Positions 49,822 to 58,460 are shown, counted from the first letter of the stretch. The stretch is 64,000 nt of DNA from Streptomyces shenzhenensis (GCF_003688995.1 NZ_PENI01000008.1:124001-188000), one strand, 5' to 3'. The notes: generated from the sequence alone by a model not told the origin. A program made the numbers and translations.

Positions 49822-49927
49822 CGTCGCCTTCGGCGGCTGTGCGGCGATCGCCATGCCGTCATAAAGGAAGCGAAGGACCGTCTTACCTAATGTGCCCGTC
49901 ACATGGGCATCTGAAGAGGGGAGCTCT

Positions 49928-50578
49928 ATGAAGAAGGTTCATTCGCGCCGGAAAGGGTCAGCCATTGCCGCAGCCGGCGGCTTGGCAGGATGCGTGATCG
50001 GGCTGGTGGGAGCCACTCCGGCCGCAGCAGCGGATCCATCGTCCGACTTGGCCGTCGCGCTGGACGGCCCCAGTAGCTGGATGCTCAACGGAGGGCCTGT
50101 TCCGTATCACGTCACGGTCACCAACAACGGCCCCGATTCCGCATCCACCTGGACCGTCCGAATCCCCTTCGGCGGCCCGAAGGGGCCTGACGGCGTCAAT
50201 CCCAGCGTGTCCCAGGTCAGCACGTCCGACCCTCGCTGTACCACCGCTCCGACGTCTCCGCCGAAATACGGCACTGACCTGGTCTGCTCCGGCGGCCCTC
50301 TGGCCGCAGGCGCCAATGAGACCATCGACATCTCCGTCTCCTGGATTCTCGGGATCACCGGGTTCGGTCTGGATGCCACGGTCGAGGGACAAGGCGCTGA
50401 CCCCACCCCCGGCAACAACAGCGCCAGGGCGGGTACGACCCTGTTGTTCCCACCGCCGGTCGACGTCCCGATGATCGACCCCGTGGTCGGCACGGGCGCC
50501 GCAGCGGCTGCTCTCGCCGCCGGTGGCGCATTCGGTCTCGCCCGTCGCCGTGTCCGCGGCGCCGGACAGCGGAACTGA
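49928..50578 (+). CDS. Secreted DUF11/CARDB-like single-domain protein
   Basis: 216 residues. A Sec signal peptide (KKVHSRRKGSAIAAAGGLAG then TPAAAA) precedes one Ig-like DUF11 domain (SSDLAVALDGPSSWMLNGGPVPYHVTVTNNGPDSAS to ATVEGQGADPTPGNNSA). A C-terminal hydrophobic segment with a basic end (AAAALAAGGAFGLARRRVRG) looks like a membrane anchor. The ATG at 49928 has an AGAGGGG upstream. Surface-exposed, function unknown. It is 106 nt downstream of the oxidase; the gap holds a half-site TCTTACCTAA that is not a full iron box. Confidence 0.75.
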   Translation: MKKVHSRRKGSAIAAAGGLAGCVIGLVGATPAAAADPSSDLAVALDGPSSWMLNGGPVPYHVTVTNNGPDSASTWTVRIPFGGPKGPDGVNPSVSQVSTSDPRCTTAPTSPPKYGTDLVCSGGPLAAGANETIDISVSWILGITGFGLDATVEGQGADPTPGNNSARAGTTLLFPPPVDVPMIDPVVGTGAAAAALAAGGAFGLARRRVRGAGQRN

Positions 50579-50720
50579 CGCACCGGCGGGACACCGGACG
50601 CGTCACGTCGCGGTGACCCGAGGCACAGCCGGCGGGCGGTCGTGAGGTGGTCCAGGACTGTCGGGCCGTCCCGGCACGGGACAAGCCCTGACACCTGACC
50701 GGCCGACGCCGGACGGACGG

Positions 50721-50756
50721 CATCGGTCTCCCTCGCCCTGAGCGGGGAGACTGATG
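50721..50756. terminator. Hairpin terminator between convergent genes
   Basis: CATC-GTCTCCC-CGC on the left pairs with GCG-GGGAGAC-GATG on the right with single-base bulges, between the stops at 50578 and 50800. Confidence 0.65.
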
Positions 50757-50799
50757 CCGACGATCATTGCCGCTCGGTGCTCAAGAGAGGCTCAGTGCG

Positions 50800-51825
50800 T
50801 CATTCTCGGTGGGAGTGCCCGAGTATGCGGCTCAGCCACCGGGTCCGGGTGCGGCGGGCTTCGCGAGTGAGGGCCGCGGTGGGCGCGACCGAGTCGAAGC
50901 CGTGGAAGGCGCCGGGCCATACGTGCAGTTCGGCGTCGCCGCCGGCACGCCAGATCGCGTGGGCGTAGGCGACGTTCTCGTCGCGGAAGGTCTCCGCCGA
51001 GCCGACGTCCAGGTAGGTGGGCGGCAGCCCGCTGAGGTCGGTGGCGCGGGCGGGGGCGGCGTAGGGCGGCAGGTCCGGGGCGCCGTAGTGATCGCCCAGG
51101 TAGGCCTGCCAGGCGACGGCGGTCGAGGCTCTGTCCCACAGGCCGATGCCGGCCATCTGGTGGGCGGAGTGGGTATCGAGGCGGTCGTCGAGCATCGGGC
51201 ACTGCAGGAACTGCCCGAGAGGCGTCGGTCCGTCGCCCCGGTCCCGGTTGAGCAGGGTCAGGGCCGCGGCGAGCCCGCCGCCGGCGCTCTTGCCCCCGAT
51301 GATCACGCGTTCGCCGTCGATGCCGAGCTCGTCCGCGTGGCCGACGGTCCACAGCAGCCCCGCGTGGCAGTCTTCCAGCGGCCCCGGATAGGGCGTCTCC
51401 GGCGCCAGCCGGTACTCCACGGACACGACGGCAAGGCCCAGTGGGGCGGACCAGTCGTGGAGAATCTTCGGCAGGACGGACCAGGCGTTGCCCATGATCA
51501 TCCCGCCGCCGTGCAGGTAGTACAGCACCGGCAGCGGCCCGGCGGCGTCGGCGGGCCGCGCGTGCACCAGCGTGACGTCCGGCGCCCCCTCGGCGCCGGG
51601 CACGCTCAGCTCCTCGACGGCGAACCGGCCGTCGGCCCGCAGTTCGGCCGCGGTGGGCAAGGGCCGGCTCGCGGCGTCCCGTTGCCGTCGGGCGGCGAGA
51701 TTCTCGTGAGTGAGCTGTTCCCCCGACAGGTCGCCCAGGGCCGCCAGAGCGGCGCCCAACTCGGCGTCGAACGGCGGCGCCGCCCGCACGGCGACCGTTT
51801 CAGCTATCGATGGCACGGAGGTCAT
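50800..51825 (-). CDS. Alpha/beta hydrolase esterase (HSL/lipase family)
   Basis: 341 residues. The HSL-type oxyanion motif LHGGGMIMGN is followed by EYRLAPETPYP, a nucleophile elbow GGKSAGGG (Lys where many relatives have Asp), an acid in YLDVGSAETFRDENV, and the catalytic His in GAFHGFD. ATG 51825 is taken as the start because the extra N-terminal residues of the longer frame look non-coding. Probable carboxylesterase of small acyl esters; no neighbour clarifies the substrate. Divergent from the membrane protein. Confidence 0.87.
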   Translation of the reverse strand: MTSVPSIAETVAVRAAPPFDAELGAALAALGDLSGEQLTHENLAARRQRDAASRPLPTAAELRADGRFAVEELSVPGAEGAPDVTLVHARPADAAGPLPVLYYLHGGGMIMGNAWSVLPKILHDWSAPLGLAVVSVEYRLAPETPYPGPLEDCHAGLLWTVGHADELGIDGERVIIGGKSAGGGLAAALTLLNRDRGDGPTPLGQFLQCPMLDDRLDTHSAHQMAGIGLWDRASTAVAWQAYLGDHYGAPDLPPYAAPARATDLSGLPPTYLDVGSAETFRDENVAYAHAIWRAGGDAELHVWPGAFHGFDSVAPTAALTREARRTRTRWLSRILGHSHRE

Positions 51826-51919
51826 GGCCCCAGCCAACCACGGCCTGCGCCGGTCACGGCCGACACAGCGCACAACCGACGGCTGCGGCTCGGCGGTCGC
51901 GGGCGGCTACTGTGCACGA

Positions 51920-52708
51920 ATGTCAGACACGGGTACGCACGGCGGCTATCGCACGGACGGCCTCTGGGCCACGGCAGGGGTGTCGTTCGGGCTTGTGGTG
52001 GTCGGCTCGGGGCTCGCCCTGGTCGGCATGATGGAGTTCGACGAGCGGTGCATGCAGGGGGTGACGCAGGGGCCCGGCCGGCTCCTACGGGTGCGGGATC
52101 AGGCGTTTCCACCAGCCACCATCTGCGAGTTCGACGGTGGGGAGGTCTCGTCCATCGGCGGGCGGGCGGTGCTCGGCGCGCCGCTCTGGGCCAGTCTGCT
52201 GATCATGATCACGTGTCTGCTCGTGGCCCTGATCGCGGAGTGTTTCGAGCCGCGGCTCGGCAGTGATCTGGTGGTGCCGATGTCCAGAGCCGAGAAGCTC
52301 CGCCGCACGGGGACGGCGTTCTTCGTGACCGGCTCCGTGTTCCTCATGTTCTACGCGCTCGTCGGATGGCGGCTGTTCGCCGGCCCGTCGTCGGTCTGCT
52401 CGGCAGGCGCGGACTGGGGACAGAATCCGCCGAGGACGCAGACGTACAGCTTCTTCCCTCCGCAGGCGACCTGTCAGTACACGAGTGGCCTGACGGAGCA
52501 GCTGAACCCCGACTGGATGGCGTCGCTGGCCACCGAGCTGGCCGTTCCCGTGCTGCCGGCAGGGATCGGCTTCGTGCTTGCCTGGCGGCGCTGGAGCGCG
52601 GAACGGCGCGCGACACGGCAGGACACCGCCCCCGAGACCTCCGACACCCCCGGCGGGGACGACGCCACCCGGCTCCGGAGCGGTGGCTCGCCCCGGTGGA
52701 GACGCTGA
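51920..52708 (+). CDS. Four-helix membrane protein of unknown function
   Basis: 262 residues with about four predicted hydrophobic segments (LWATAGVSFGLVVVGSGLALVGM, ASLLIMITCLLVALIAE, GTAFFVTGSVFLMFYALVGW, ELAVPVLPAGIGFVLAW). Two Cys-containing extracytoplasmic loops separate them (CMQG...ATICEF and SSVCSAG...ATCQY) and could form disulfides; the two loops look like an internal duplication. The C-terminal tail is polar. I do not recognise a family. Confidence 0.72.
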   Translation: MSDTGTHGGYRTDGLWATAGVSFGLVVVGSGLALVGMMEFDERCMQGVTQGPGRLLRVRDQAFPPATICEFDGGEVSSIGGRAVLGAPLWASLLIMITCLLVALIAECFEPRLGSDLVVPMSRAEKLRRTGTAFFVTGSVFLMFYALVGWRLFAGPSSVCSAGADWGQNPPRTQTYSFFPPQATCQYTSGLTEQLNPDWMASLATELAVPVLPAGIGFVLAWRRWSAERRATRQDTAPETSDTPGGDDATRLRSGGSPRWRR

Positions 52709-52769
52709 CGTCGGCACGGGTTTCGGCTCGACGGGCAGTTCTCGACGGGCTGTCGCGGAGAAACCGGCG

Positions 52770-53249
52770 TCAGCCGCGCTGCCGTGGCGTCCCCCGTGCG
52801 GCACGGTGGCGATCGTCCGACGTCAGCCATGCCTCGGCGTCCCGCCAGATCCGTGCCGTGTCGAAGCTCGTGTACTCCCGGATCACTGACCTGGTCGTGC
52901 CTCGCTCGCGGTACTCGTTCATGATCGCGACATGCTCGGGCAGGCGTATGAACTCCACCATGGCCCGTCGCCCGGTCCACACCGAGACCGATCCGCAGCG
53001 CCGGGCCGACGGTGTGACCCATAGCCACATGCCGACCGCCCCGTCGAGATCCGGCCAGTGGCGCCGTAGCGCGAAGCCGCGTCGGATGATGCCCGGCACG
53101 TCCCCGTACGCGTCGCTGGTGAAGTCGGTGACGCTGACGATCAGCGGACCGCTCCGCCGACCGCGTATGCCGCCGTCGTCGCCATCCGTGGGGGCGCGGT
53201 CGCCGGGGGAGTACGCGGCCGGGCCCCGGCACCAACGGCTCCTCAGCAT
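52770..53249 (-). CDS. Small protein resembling DUF3291/antibiotic-monooxygenase dimeric alpha-beta barrels
   Basis: 159 residues. The core PLIVSVTDFTSDAYGDVPGIIRRGFALRRHW, then GAVGMWLWVTP, SVSVWTGRRAMVEFIRLPEHVAIMNEYR and SFDTARIWRDAEAWL, resembles the ferredoxin-like barrel fold of DUF3291 and related monooxygenase-like proteins. The ATG overlaps the stop of the upstream gene by seven bases, so the two are translationally coupled. Function unknown. Confidence 0.65.
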   Translation of the reverse strand: MLRSRWCRGPAAYSPGDRAPTDGDDGGIRGRRSGPLIVSVTDFTSDAYGDVPGIIRRGFALRRHWPDLDGAVGMWLWVTPSARRCGSVSVWTGRRAMVEFIRLPEHVAIMNEYRERGTTRSVIREYTSFDTARIWRDAEAWLTSDDRHRAARGTPRQRG

Positions 53250-53836
53250 GACCCCGGCCTCCAGGACGGGTCGCGGCCGAGCAGGGCCAGCAGCCGGTCG
53301 CCCGGCGGGGCGTCGTCGGCGACGGCGATCCGCCGGCGGAACGCGGCTCCGGCCCCGCGGCCCTCGTCGGGGACCAGTGCGGCGACACGCAGCGCGGCGG
53401 CGGTGAGTTCGGTGCCGGGCTCCCACGGGGCACCGATCGTCACCGCGACATCCCAGGCGTGTGCCACGTGGTCGAGCAGGTGGAAGCCGATCGCCACCCG
53501 TCCGGGGACGGCGAAACCCTCGCCCACCTCCGGCAGCGCGAACCGCCGCTCCAGCACATCGCCTTCCGCGAACGCCGCGGTGACCTCGCCCGCCGAGGCC
53601 TCGTACGCTCCCGCCGGATCCTCGCCGAGATCGCCGTCCCGCCACACGGCCCACGGCTCCCCCGCGCCGCGGGCGGAAGCGGCGAACCCCTCGTTCTGGC
53701 TGACCAGATGGCGCAGCAGGCCGTACAGGGTCCAGTCGGCGCACGGTGTCGCCAAGCTCAAGTGACCGGTCTTCACCCGGGAGACCGCCGCTCCGGTCAG
53801 TGACAGCGCCTCGCGGTCGAGTCGTCGTACGTCCAT
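53243..53836 (-). CDS. TIGR03086/maleylpyruvate-isomerase-like (DinB-type) protein
   Basis: 197 residues. The DinB-like four-helix pattern is seen in TPCADWTLYGLLRHLVSQNEGFA (N-terminal helix with the metal His) and AIGFHLLDHVAHAWDVAVTIG (the HxxDxxxHxWD-type second metal site). Actinobacterial members of this group include mycothiol-dependent enzymes; the substrate is unknown. First gene of a two-gene unit with the DUF3291-like gene, divergent from the MocR regulator, which may control it. Confidence 0.78.
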   Translation of the reverse strand: MDVRRLDREALSLTGAAVSRVKTGHLSLATPCADWTLYGLLRHLVSQNEGFAASARGAGEPWAVWRDGDLGEDPAGAYEASAGEVTAAFAEGDVLERRFALPEVGEGFAVPGRVAIGFHLLDHVAHAWDVAVTIGAPWEPGTELTAAALRVAALVPDEGRGAGAAFRRRIAVADDAPPGDRLLALLGRDPSWRPGSC

Positions 53837-53872
53837 GGCCCGAGCGTAGGATCACACAGCGGCTCACCCCTA

Positions 53873-53904
53873 GAGCCAATGTCCTGCCAGTTGATTGAGC
53901 CAAT
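53873..53904. promoter_or_regulatory. Direct repeats GAGCCAAT, candidate MocR operator
   Basis: GAGCCAAT occurs at 53873-53880 and 53897-53904, 24 bp apart, in the 107-nt divergent gap upstream of the MocR gene. MocR/PdxR regulators are known to bind direct repeats in such gaps, so this is a plausible autoregulatory site. Confidence 0.6.
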
Positions 53905-53943
53905 CGCCGGGCCGAGAGCCAGGACCGACCGACCCGAAAGCCG

Positions 53944-55413
53944 ATGACCGCGATGGACGTGCACGTCACGCTCGACGGGCAGCGCGACCTGTCCGGCCAG
54001 ATCTACCGGCAACTGCGCACCGCGATCCACGAAGGGCTGCTGCGCCCCGGGGATCCGCTGCCCCCGACCCGGGAGCTGGGCCGGGACCTCGCGGTGGCCC
54101 GCAACACCGTCGGTGCCGCCTACGAACGGCTCGTCGCCGAGGGATACGTGGTCAGCAAGGTCGGCTCCGGGACCTATGTGCGCATGACGGGCCTGCCCAC
54201 CCGCGAGGCCGCGGCCGACGCCGACACCACCGGCTCGGGACTGCGCCCGCGCGCCTTGTGGGCGGGCCTGTCCCCCTGGGCGGGCCCCGAGACCACGGGA
54301 GCGACCACGGCGGCCCATGACTTCCGGGTCGGCCTGCCGGACGCCCGGCTCTTCCCGTACCACGCCTTGCGTCCCCTGATCGCCCGGGAACTGCGCCTCT
54401 CGGCGGCCGGGGCGGTCGGGTACGGCGATCCGGTCGGCCACGCCGGGCTGCGGGCCGCGCTCGCCCGGCACCTCGGACTCTCCCGCGCCGTGCGGACCGG
54501 CCCGGACGACGTGCTGGTGACCACCGGCACGCAGCAGGCACTGGACCTCGTGGGGCGGGTGCTGCTCGAACCGGGCGACCGGGTGGCCGTCGAGGAGCCC
54601 GGCTACCCGCCGGCCCGGCTGCCGTTCCTGGCGCAGGGCGCGGAGGTCACCGGCGTACCGGTCGACGCCGAGGGCCTGTTGGTGGACGCCATCCCGCCGG
54701 ACACCCGCGCCGTGTACGTCACCCCCGCCCACCAGTTCCCGCTCGGCATGCCGATGTCCCTGCAACGCAGAACAGCGCTGCTGCGGTGGGCGCGCCGACA
54801 CGGCGCGGCGGTGATCGAGGACGACTACGACAGCGAATTCCGCTTCGGCGGGCGGCCGGTCGAGACACTGCAGAGCCTGGACCGGCACGGACACGTCATC
54901 TATGTCGGATCCTTCTCCAAGGTGATGCTGCCCTCTCTGCGTGTCGGCTTCCTGGTGGCGCCCGCCCCGCTGCGCGAAGCACTGCGCACCGCCAAGTACG
55001 CGGCCGACTGGCACACGGCGGTTCCCACGCAGGCGGCGCTCGCCCGCTTCGTCGACGACGGGCTGCTCGCCCGGCACATCCGCCGGATGCGGCACACCTA
55101 CACGACCCGGCACCAGGCCATCACCCGTGCGCTCACCGGCCACTTCGCGGACCTGACCGAACTGGTACCGTCCGCGGCGGGCCTGCATGTGACCGCGTTC
55201 ACCCGAGGCCACCTCGCCGACCCCGAGGCCCTCGCCGAGCGGGCCCGCCGCGCCCGGGCATCCGGCGTGGAGGTCCACACCCTGGCGGAGGTCGCCGCGA
55301 ACCGCTCGGCGCGCCCGGGCTTCGTCTTCGGCTACGGCGCGATCGGCGCCGCGGACATCGAGCCGGGCCTGCACCGCCTGCTCGGCCCGCGCGGGAAGTC
55401 CCCTTGGATCTGA
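53944..55413 (+). CDS. MocR/PdxR-type regulator (GntR HTH + aminotransferase domain)
   Basis: 489 residues. The N-terminal GntR winged helix is LSGQIYRQLRTAIHEGLLRPGDPLPPTRELGRDLAVARNTVGAAYERL. It is joined to a fold-I aminotransferase domain from about residue 120: VTTGTQQALDLV, VEEPGYPPAR, YVTPAHQFPLG, the cofactor Asp-Tyr in EDDYDSEFRF, and the PLP Lys in YVGSFSKVMLPSLRVG. Such proteins sense PLP or an amino acid. Targets are unknown; the divergent TIGR03086 unit is the nearest candidate. No pdxST genes are in the window. Confidence 0.92.
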   Translation: MTAMDVHVTLDGQRDLSGQIYRQLRTAIHEGLLRPGDPLPPTRELGRDLAVARNTVGAAYERLVAEGYVVSKVGSGTYVRMTGLPTREAAADADTTGSGLRPRALWAGLSPWAGPETTGATTAAHDFRVGLPDARLFPYHALRPLIARELRLSAAGAVGYGDPVGHAGLRAALARHLGLSRAVRTGPDDVLVTTGTQQALDLVGRVLLEPGDRVAVEEPGYPPARLPFLAQGAEVTGVPVDAEGLLVDAIPPDTRAVYVTPAHQFPLGMPMSLQRRTALLRWARRHGAAVIEDDYDSEFRFGGRPVETLQSLDRHGHVIYVGSFSKVMLPSLRVGFLVAPAPLREALRTAKYAADWHTAVPTQAALARFVDDGLLARHIRRMRHTYTTRHQAITRALTGHFADLTELVPSAAGLHVTAFTRGHLADPEALAERARRARASGVEVHTLAEVAANRSARPGFVFGYGAIGAADIEPGLHRLLGPRGKSPWI

Positions 55414-55536
55414 AAATCAGATCATCCATAACGGAAACCTCTGTTGGACGGAATTCGCGGTGCCCCCGAGGATTTCTCGTGAGGTGGCGCCGTCGGCTCG
55501 ATATCGCCAAGGACTGCCGCCTGAGTGGAGGGTGAA

Positions 55537-56823
55537 ATGCCGAGTGAAGAGACGGAAGTAGTGGTCGTCGGGGCGGGTCAGGCAGGTGTGGCGATGAGCG
55601 AGCATCTGGGGGCCCATGGTGTGTCGCACATCGTCCTGGAGCGGCATCGGATCGCCGAGCGGTGGCGTTCGGAGCGGTGGGATTCCCTGGTGGCGAACGG
55701 ACCCGCGTGGCACGACCGGTTTCCGGGGCTGGAGTTCTTCAACGTCGCTGACGACGGCTTTGCCTCGAAGGAGCAGGTCGCGGACTACTTCGTCGCGTAC
55801 GCCGAGAAGATCGGCGCCCCGGTCCGTACCGGGGTCGAGGTGACCTCGGTGCGCAAGCGGGACGGCCGGTCCGGGTTCCGGGTCGAGACGTCGGAGGGCT
55901 CGATCGGCGCGCGGTTCGTCGTGGCCGCGACCGGTCCGTTCCAGCGGCCCGTGATCCCGCCCATCGTTCCGGAGGGCGCCGTCCCCGTGCAGATCCATTC
56001 GAGCGGATACCGCAACCCGGAGCAACTGCCCGAGGGCGCGGTCCTTGTGGTCGGCGCCGGTTCCTCGGGGGTTCAGATCGCCGATGAGCTGCGCCGGTCC
56101 GGGCGCCGGGTGTTCCTGTCCGTCGGGCCGCATGACCGTCCGCCCCGGCAGTATCGCGGGCGGGACTTCTGCTGGTGGCTGGGGGTGCTCGGGCGCTGGG
56201 ACGCGGAGACGCCGCCGCAGGGTGCCGAGCATGTCACCATCGCGGTCAGTGGCGCCCGCGGCGGGCACACGGTGGACTTCCGTGCCCTGGTCGCCGACGG
56301 CATCGAGCTGGTCGGTATGACGGCCGCGTACGAGGACGGCGTCCTGCGTTTCGCGCCGGATCTCGCCGCGAACATCGCGCTCGGCGACGCCAAGTATGTG
56401 GAGTTGCTGCGGGCGGCCGACGCGTATGTCGGGCGCAATGGGCTCGATCTGCCCGGGGAGCCGGAGGCGCATGTGCTGGGGCCGGACCCGGAGTGCATGA
56501 CGGACCCTCGGCTGGAGCTGGATCTCGCCGGGGCCGGCGTGACCTCCGTCGTCTGGGCGACGGGCTTCGCCGCCGACTACGGGTGGCTGGAGGTGGACAC
56601 CTTCGACGAGAGGGGCCGGCCGGTGCAGCGGCGTGGGGTGTCCCGCGAGCCAGGTGTGTACTTCCTGGGGCTGCCCTGGCTGTCCCGTCGCGGGTCGAGC
56701 TTCATCTGGGGTGTGTGGCACGACGCCCGGTACGTCGCCGACCACATCGCGACCCAGCGGGGCTACCTCGCGTACGGCAGCACCGACCGGTCCGGCGTCG
56801 TGCCGGCGGCCCAGAACGTCTGA
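55537..56823 (+). CDS. Flavin-dependent monooxygenase/oxidoreductase (FMO-like, two Rossmann motifs)
   Basis: 428 residues from ATG 55537 (GGAGGGTG upstream). The FAD site is VVVVGAGQAGVAMSEHL near residue 7, the flavin shell is RWDSLVANGPAWHDRFPG, the NADPH site is VLVVGAGSSGVQIADELRRSG near 170, and the closing ATG motif is VVWATGFAADYGWL. It resembles FMO/YUC-type and Baeyer-Villiger oxidases, but the FxGxxxHxxxW fingerprint is not evident. It heads a tight run with RidA, DUF1028 and the broken M20 gene, which looks like a small amine/amide catabolic operon (inference). Confidence 0.87.
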   Translation: MPSEETEVVVVGAGQAGVAMSEHLGAHGVSHIVLERHRIAERWRSERWDSLVANGPAWHDRFPGLEFFNVADDGFASKEQVADYFVAYAEKIGAPVRTGVEVTSVRKRDGRSGFRVETSEGSIGARFVVAATGPFQRPVIPPIVPEGAVPVQIHSSGYRNPEQLPEGAVLVVGAGSSGVQIADELRRSGRRVFLSVGPHDRPPRQYRGRDFCWWLGVLGRWDAETPPQGAEHVTIAVSGARGGHTVDFRALVADGIELVGMTAAYEDGVLRFAPDLAANIALGDAKYVELLRAADAYVGRNGLDLPGEPEAHVLGPDPECMTDPRLELDLAGAGVTSVVWATGFAADYGWLEVDTFDERGRPVQRRGVSREPGVYFLGLPWLSRRGSSFIWGVWHDARYVADHIATQRGYLAYGSTDRSGVVPAAQNV

Positions 56824-56833
56824 GGAGCAGCTG

Positions 56834-57304
56834 ATGACCTCCACGAGTGAGAGCCGTCGGGCGAAGGGCCCGATCGTGGTCGGCGGGCACACCCGGATCC
56901 GGCCGTTCAACACCCGTGACACCTATCCCGAGCAGAGCCTCGACAACGATCTGTGCCAGGCCGTCGTCGCCGGCAACACCGTGTACGTCCGGGGGCAGAT
57001 CGGCCAGGATCTCGACACCAGCGCGTCGGTCGGTGTCGGGGACGCCGGGGCGCAGGCCGAGCAGGCCATGGCGAACATCAAGACGCTGCTCGAAGAGGCG
57101 GGCAGCCGGATGGAGCACCTGGTCAAGCTGACCGTCTATCTGATTGACCCGCGCTATCGCGAGGCGGTGTACCGCACCGTGGGCCGCTGGACGAAGGGTG
57201 TGCACCCCATCTCGACCGGTCTCGTCGTCTCCGCCCTGGCGCGTCCGGAGTGGCTGTGCGAGATCGACGCCGTCGCCGTGATCCCCGGGGAGGAGCGGGC
57301 ATGA
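56834..57304 (+). CDS. RidA/YjgF family protein
   Basis: 156 residues, slightly longer than classical RidA. The fold blocks are present (LCQAVVAGNTVYVRGQIGQDLDTSASVG, QAEQAMANIKTLLEEAGSRMEHLVKLTVYLID, WLCEIDAVAVIPGEER); the catalytic Arg of archetypal RidA, normally in a RxxxxVxxLP context, is not clearly kept. Members act as enamine/imine deaminases or as catabolic-operon partners. GAGGAG Shine-Dalgarno; the stop overlaps the DUF1028 start. Confidence 0.87.
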   Translation: MTSTSESRRAKGPIVVGGHTRIRPFNTRDTYPEQSLDNDLCQAVVAGNTVYVRGQIGQDLDTSASVGVGDAGAQAEQAMANIKTLLEEAGSRMEHLVKLTVYLIDPRYREAVYRTVGRWTKGVHPISTGLVVSALARPEWLCEIDAVAVIPGEERA

Positions 57305-57966
57305 CGTTCTCCCTCGCCGTACGCGACGGCGACCGGTTCGGCATGGTGGCCAGCTCCTCCAGCCCCGCCGTCTTCGCCAGGGTCGGCCACCTGCGGTCCG
57401 GCGTCGGCGCCGCAGCCTCGCAGAACGTCACCGACCCCACGCTCGGCACACAGCTGCTGGCGCGGCTGGCCGGGCACGGCGCTGCGCAGCGCGCGTTGGC
57501 CGAGGTCACCGAGGCGGCCGACCACATCGAGTACCGGCAGCTGACCGTGCTGGGCCGGTCCGGTCCGGGGTTCGCGTACAGCGGCTCACGCGTCCTGGGC
57601 AGGCACGCCTCGGCCGTCGCGGACGGCGCGGTGGCGGCGGGCAACATGCTGTCCGGCGAGCACATCCCCGACGTTCTCCTCGACACCTACGCGCAGGCCA
57701 CAGGCGAGTTGGAGGAGCGGCTGATCACCGCCCTGAAGGCCGCCGTCGCCGCCGGCGGCGAGGAAGGGCCGGTGTACTCGGCGGGCCTGGCGGTCGTCGC
57801 GGACGTCGACTGGCGGGTGACCGACCTGCGGGTGGACTGGGCCGACGATCCCGTCGACCGGCTCGCCGAACTCCTCGACATCTGGCTGCCGCAGCGCGAC
57901 GACTACGTGCGCCGCGGACTCGACCCGACCTCCGCGCCCTCCTACGGCGTCCCGGGCGACCTGTGA
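57301..57966 (+). CDS. DUF1028 family protein
   Basis: 221 residues. The N-terminus TFSLAVRDGDRFGMVASSSSPAVFARV resembles the family start that follows Met removal in Ntn-hydrolase-like folds. Also present are GVGAAASQNVTDPTLG and GRHASAVADGAVAAGNMLSGEHI, with a C-terminal RVTDLRVDWADDPVDRLAELL. DUF1028 genes often sit beside RidA and amidohydrolase genes in catabolic operons, as here, but no activity is established that I can cite. ATGA overlap with RidA. Confidence 0.88.
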   Translation: MTFSLAVRDGDRFGMVASSSSPAVFARVGHLRSGVGAAASQNVTDPTLGTQLLARLAGHGAAQRALAEVTEAADHIEYRQLTVLGRSGPGFAYSGSRVLGRHASAVADGAVAAGNMLSGEHIPDVLLDTYAQATGELEERLITALKAAVAAGGEEGPVYSAGLAVVADVDWRVTDLRVDWADDPVDRLAELLDIWLPQRDDYVRRGLDPTSAPSYGVPGDL

Positions 57967-58460
57967 TGGCGCCGCCGGAGGAAGGAGCGCCGACGGGCGC
58001 GCTGAAGGAGGCCGCCCGGCGCGAGATCGACCGGCACGCCGAGAACCTGATCCGCCTGTCCGAGCGGCTGCACGCCGACCCGGAGACGGCCTGGGAGGAA
58101 CACCGGGCGGCGGCCACCGTACCGGAACTGCTCGACCGCGCCGGGTTCGAGGTGACCTCGTCCTATCTCGGCCTGGACACGGCGTTCCTCGCCCGGTTCG
58201 GCAGCGGGCCCGTGCGGATCGCGCTGTGCGCCGAGTACGACGCGCTGCCCGGCCTCGGTCACGCCTGCGGGCACAACCTCATCGCGGCCGGCGCGGTCGG
58301 TGCCGCGCTCGGCTACGAGACCGCCTGCGCCATCGCGCTGGAGGCAGACCACACCGGCCGCCCGGCCCTGGACCTGGTACGCGAACGTGAGCTGCTCACC
58401 GAGGCGGAACTCCGTACCCTCACCAGCCCCGCCGCGCTGACCGGCCGTCGCACGCCCTGA
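57963..58460 (+). pseudogene. Chimeric remnant: N-terminus of an M20 peptidase joined to the C-terminus of a fumarase/aspartase-type lyase
   Basis: 165 codons. Residues 1 to about 116 are an M20-family amidohydrolase start (LIRLSERLHADPETAWEEHRAA, RIALCAEYDALPGLGHACGHNLIAAGAVGAAL); a full protein is about 400 residues. From about residue 117 the sequence switches to the C-terminal end of a fumarase/aspartase/argininosuccinate-lyase-type protein (GYETACAIALEADHTGRPALDLVRERELL, then TEAELRTLTSP). A single in-frame deletion that removed the rest of the M20 gene and most of a following lyase gene explains this. The M20 part lacks most metal ligands and is surely inactive. GTG/ATG start overlaps the DUF1028 stop. 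Confidence 0.78.

Noticed and set aside
49882..49891. Possible iron box TCTTACCTAA before the DUF11-like gene
   Set aside because: Only a half-site; the left half of the dyad is missing.
57963..58460. Annotation as a complete small hydrolase
   Set aside because: M20 enzymes need about 400 residues and several metal ligands absent here; the C-terminal third belongs to a different enzyme family.
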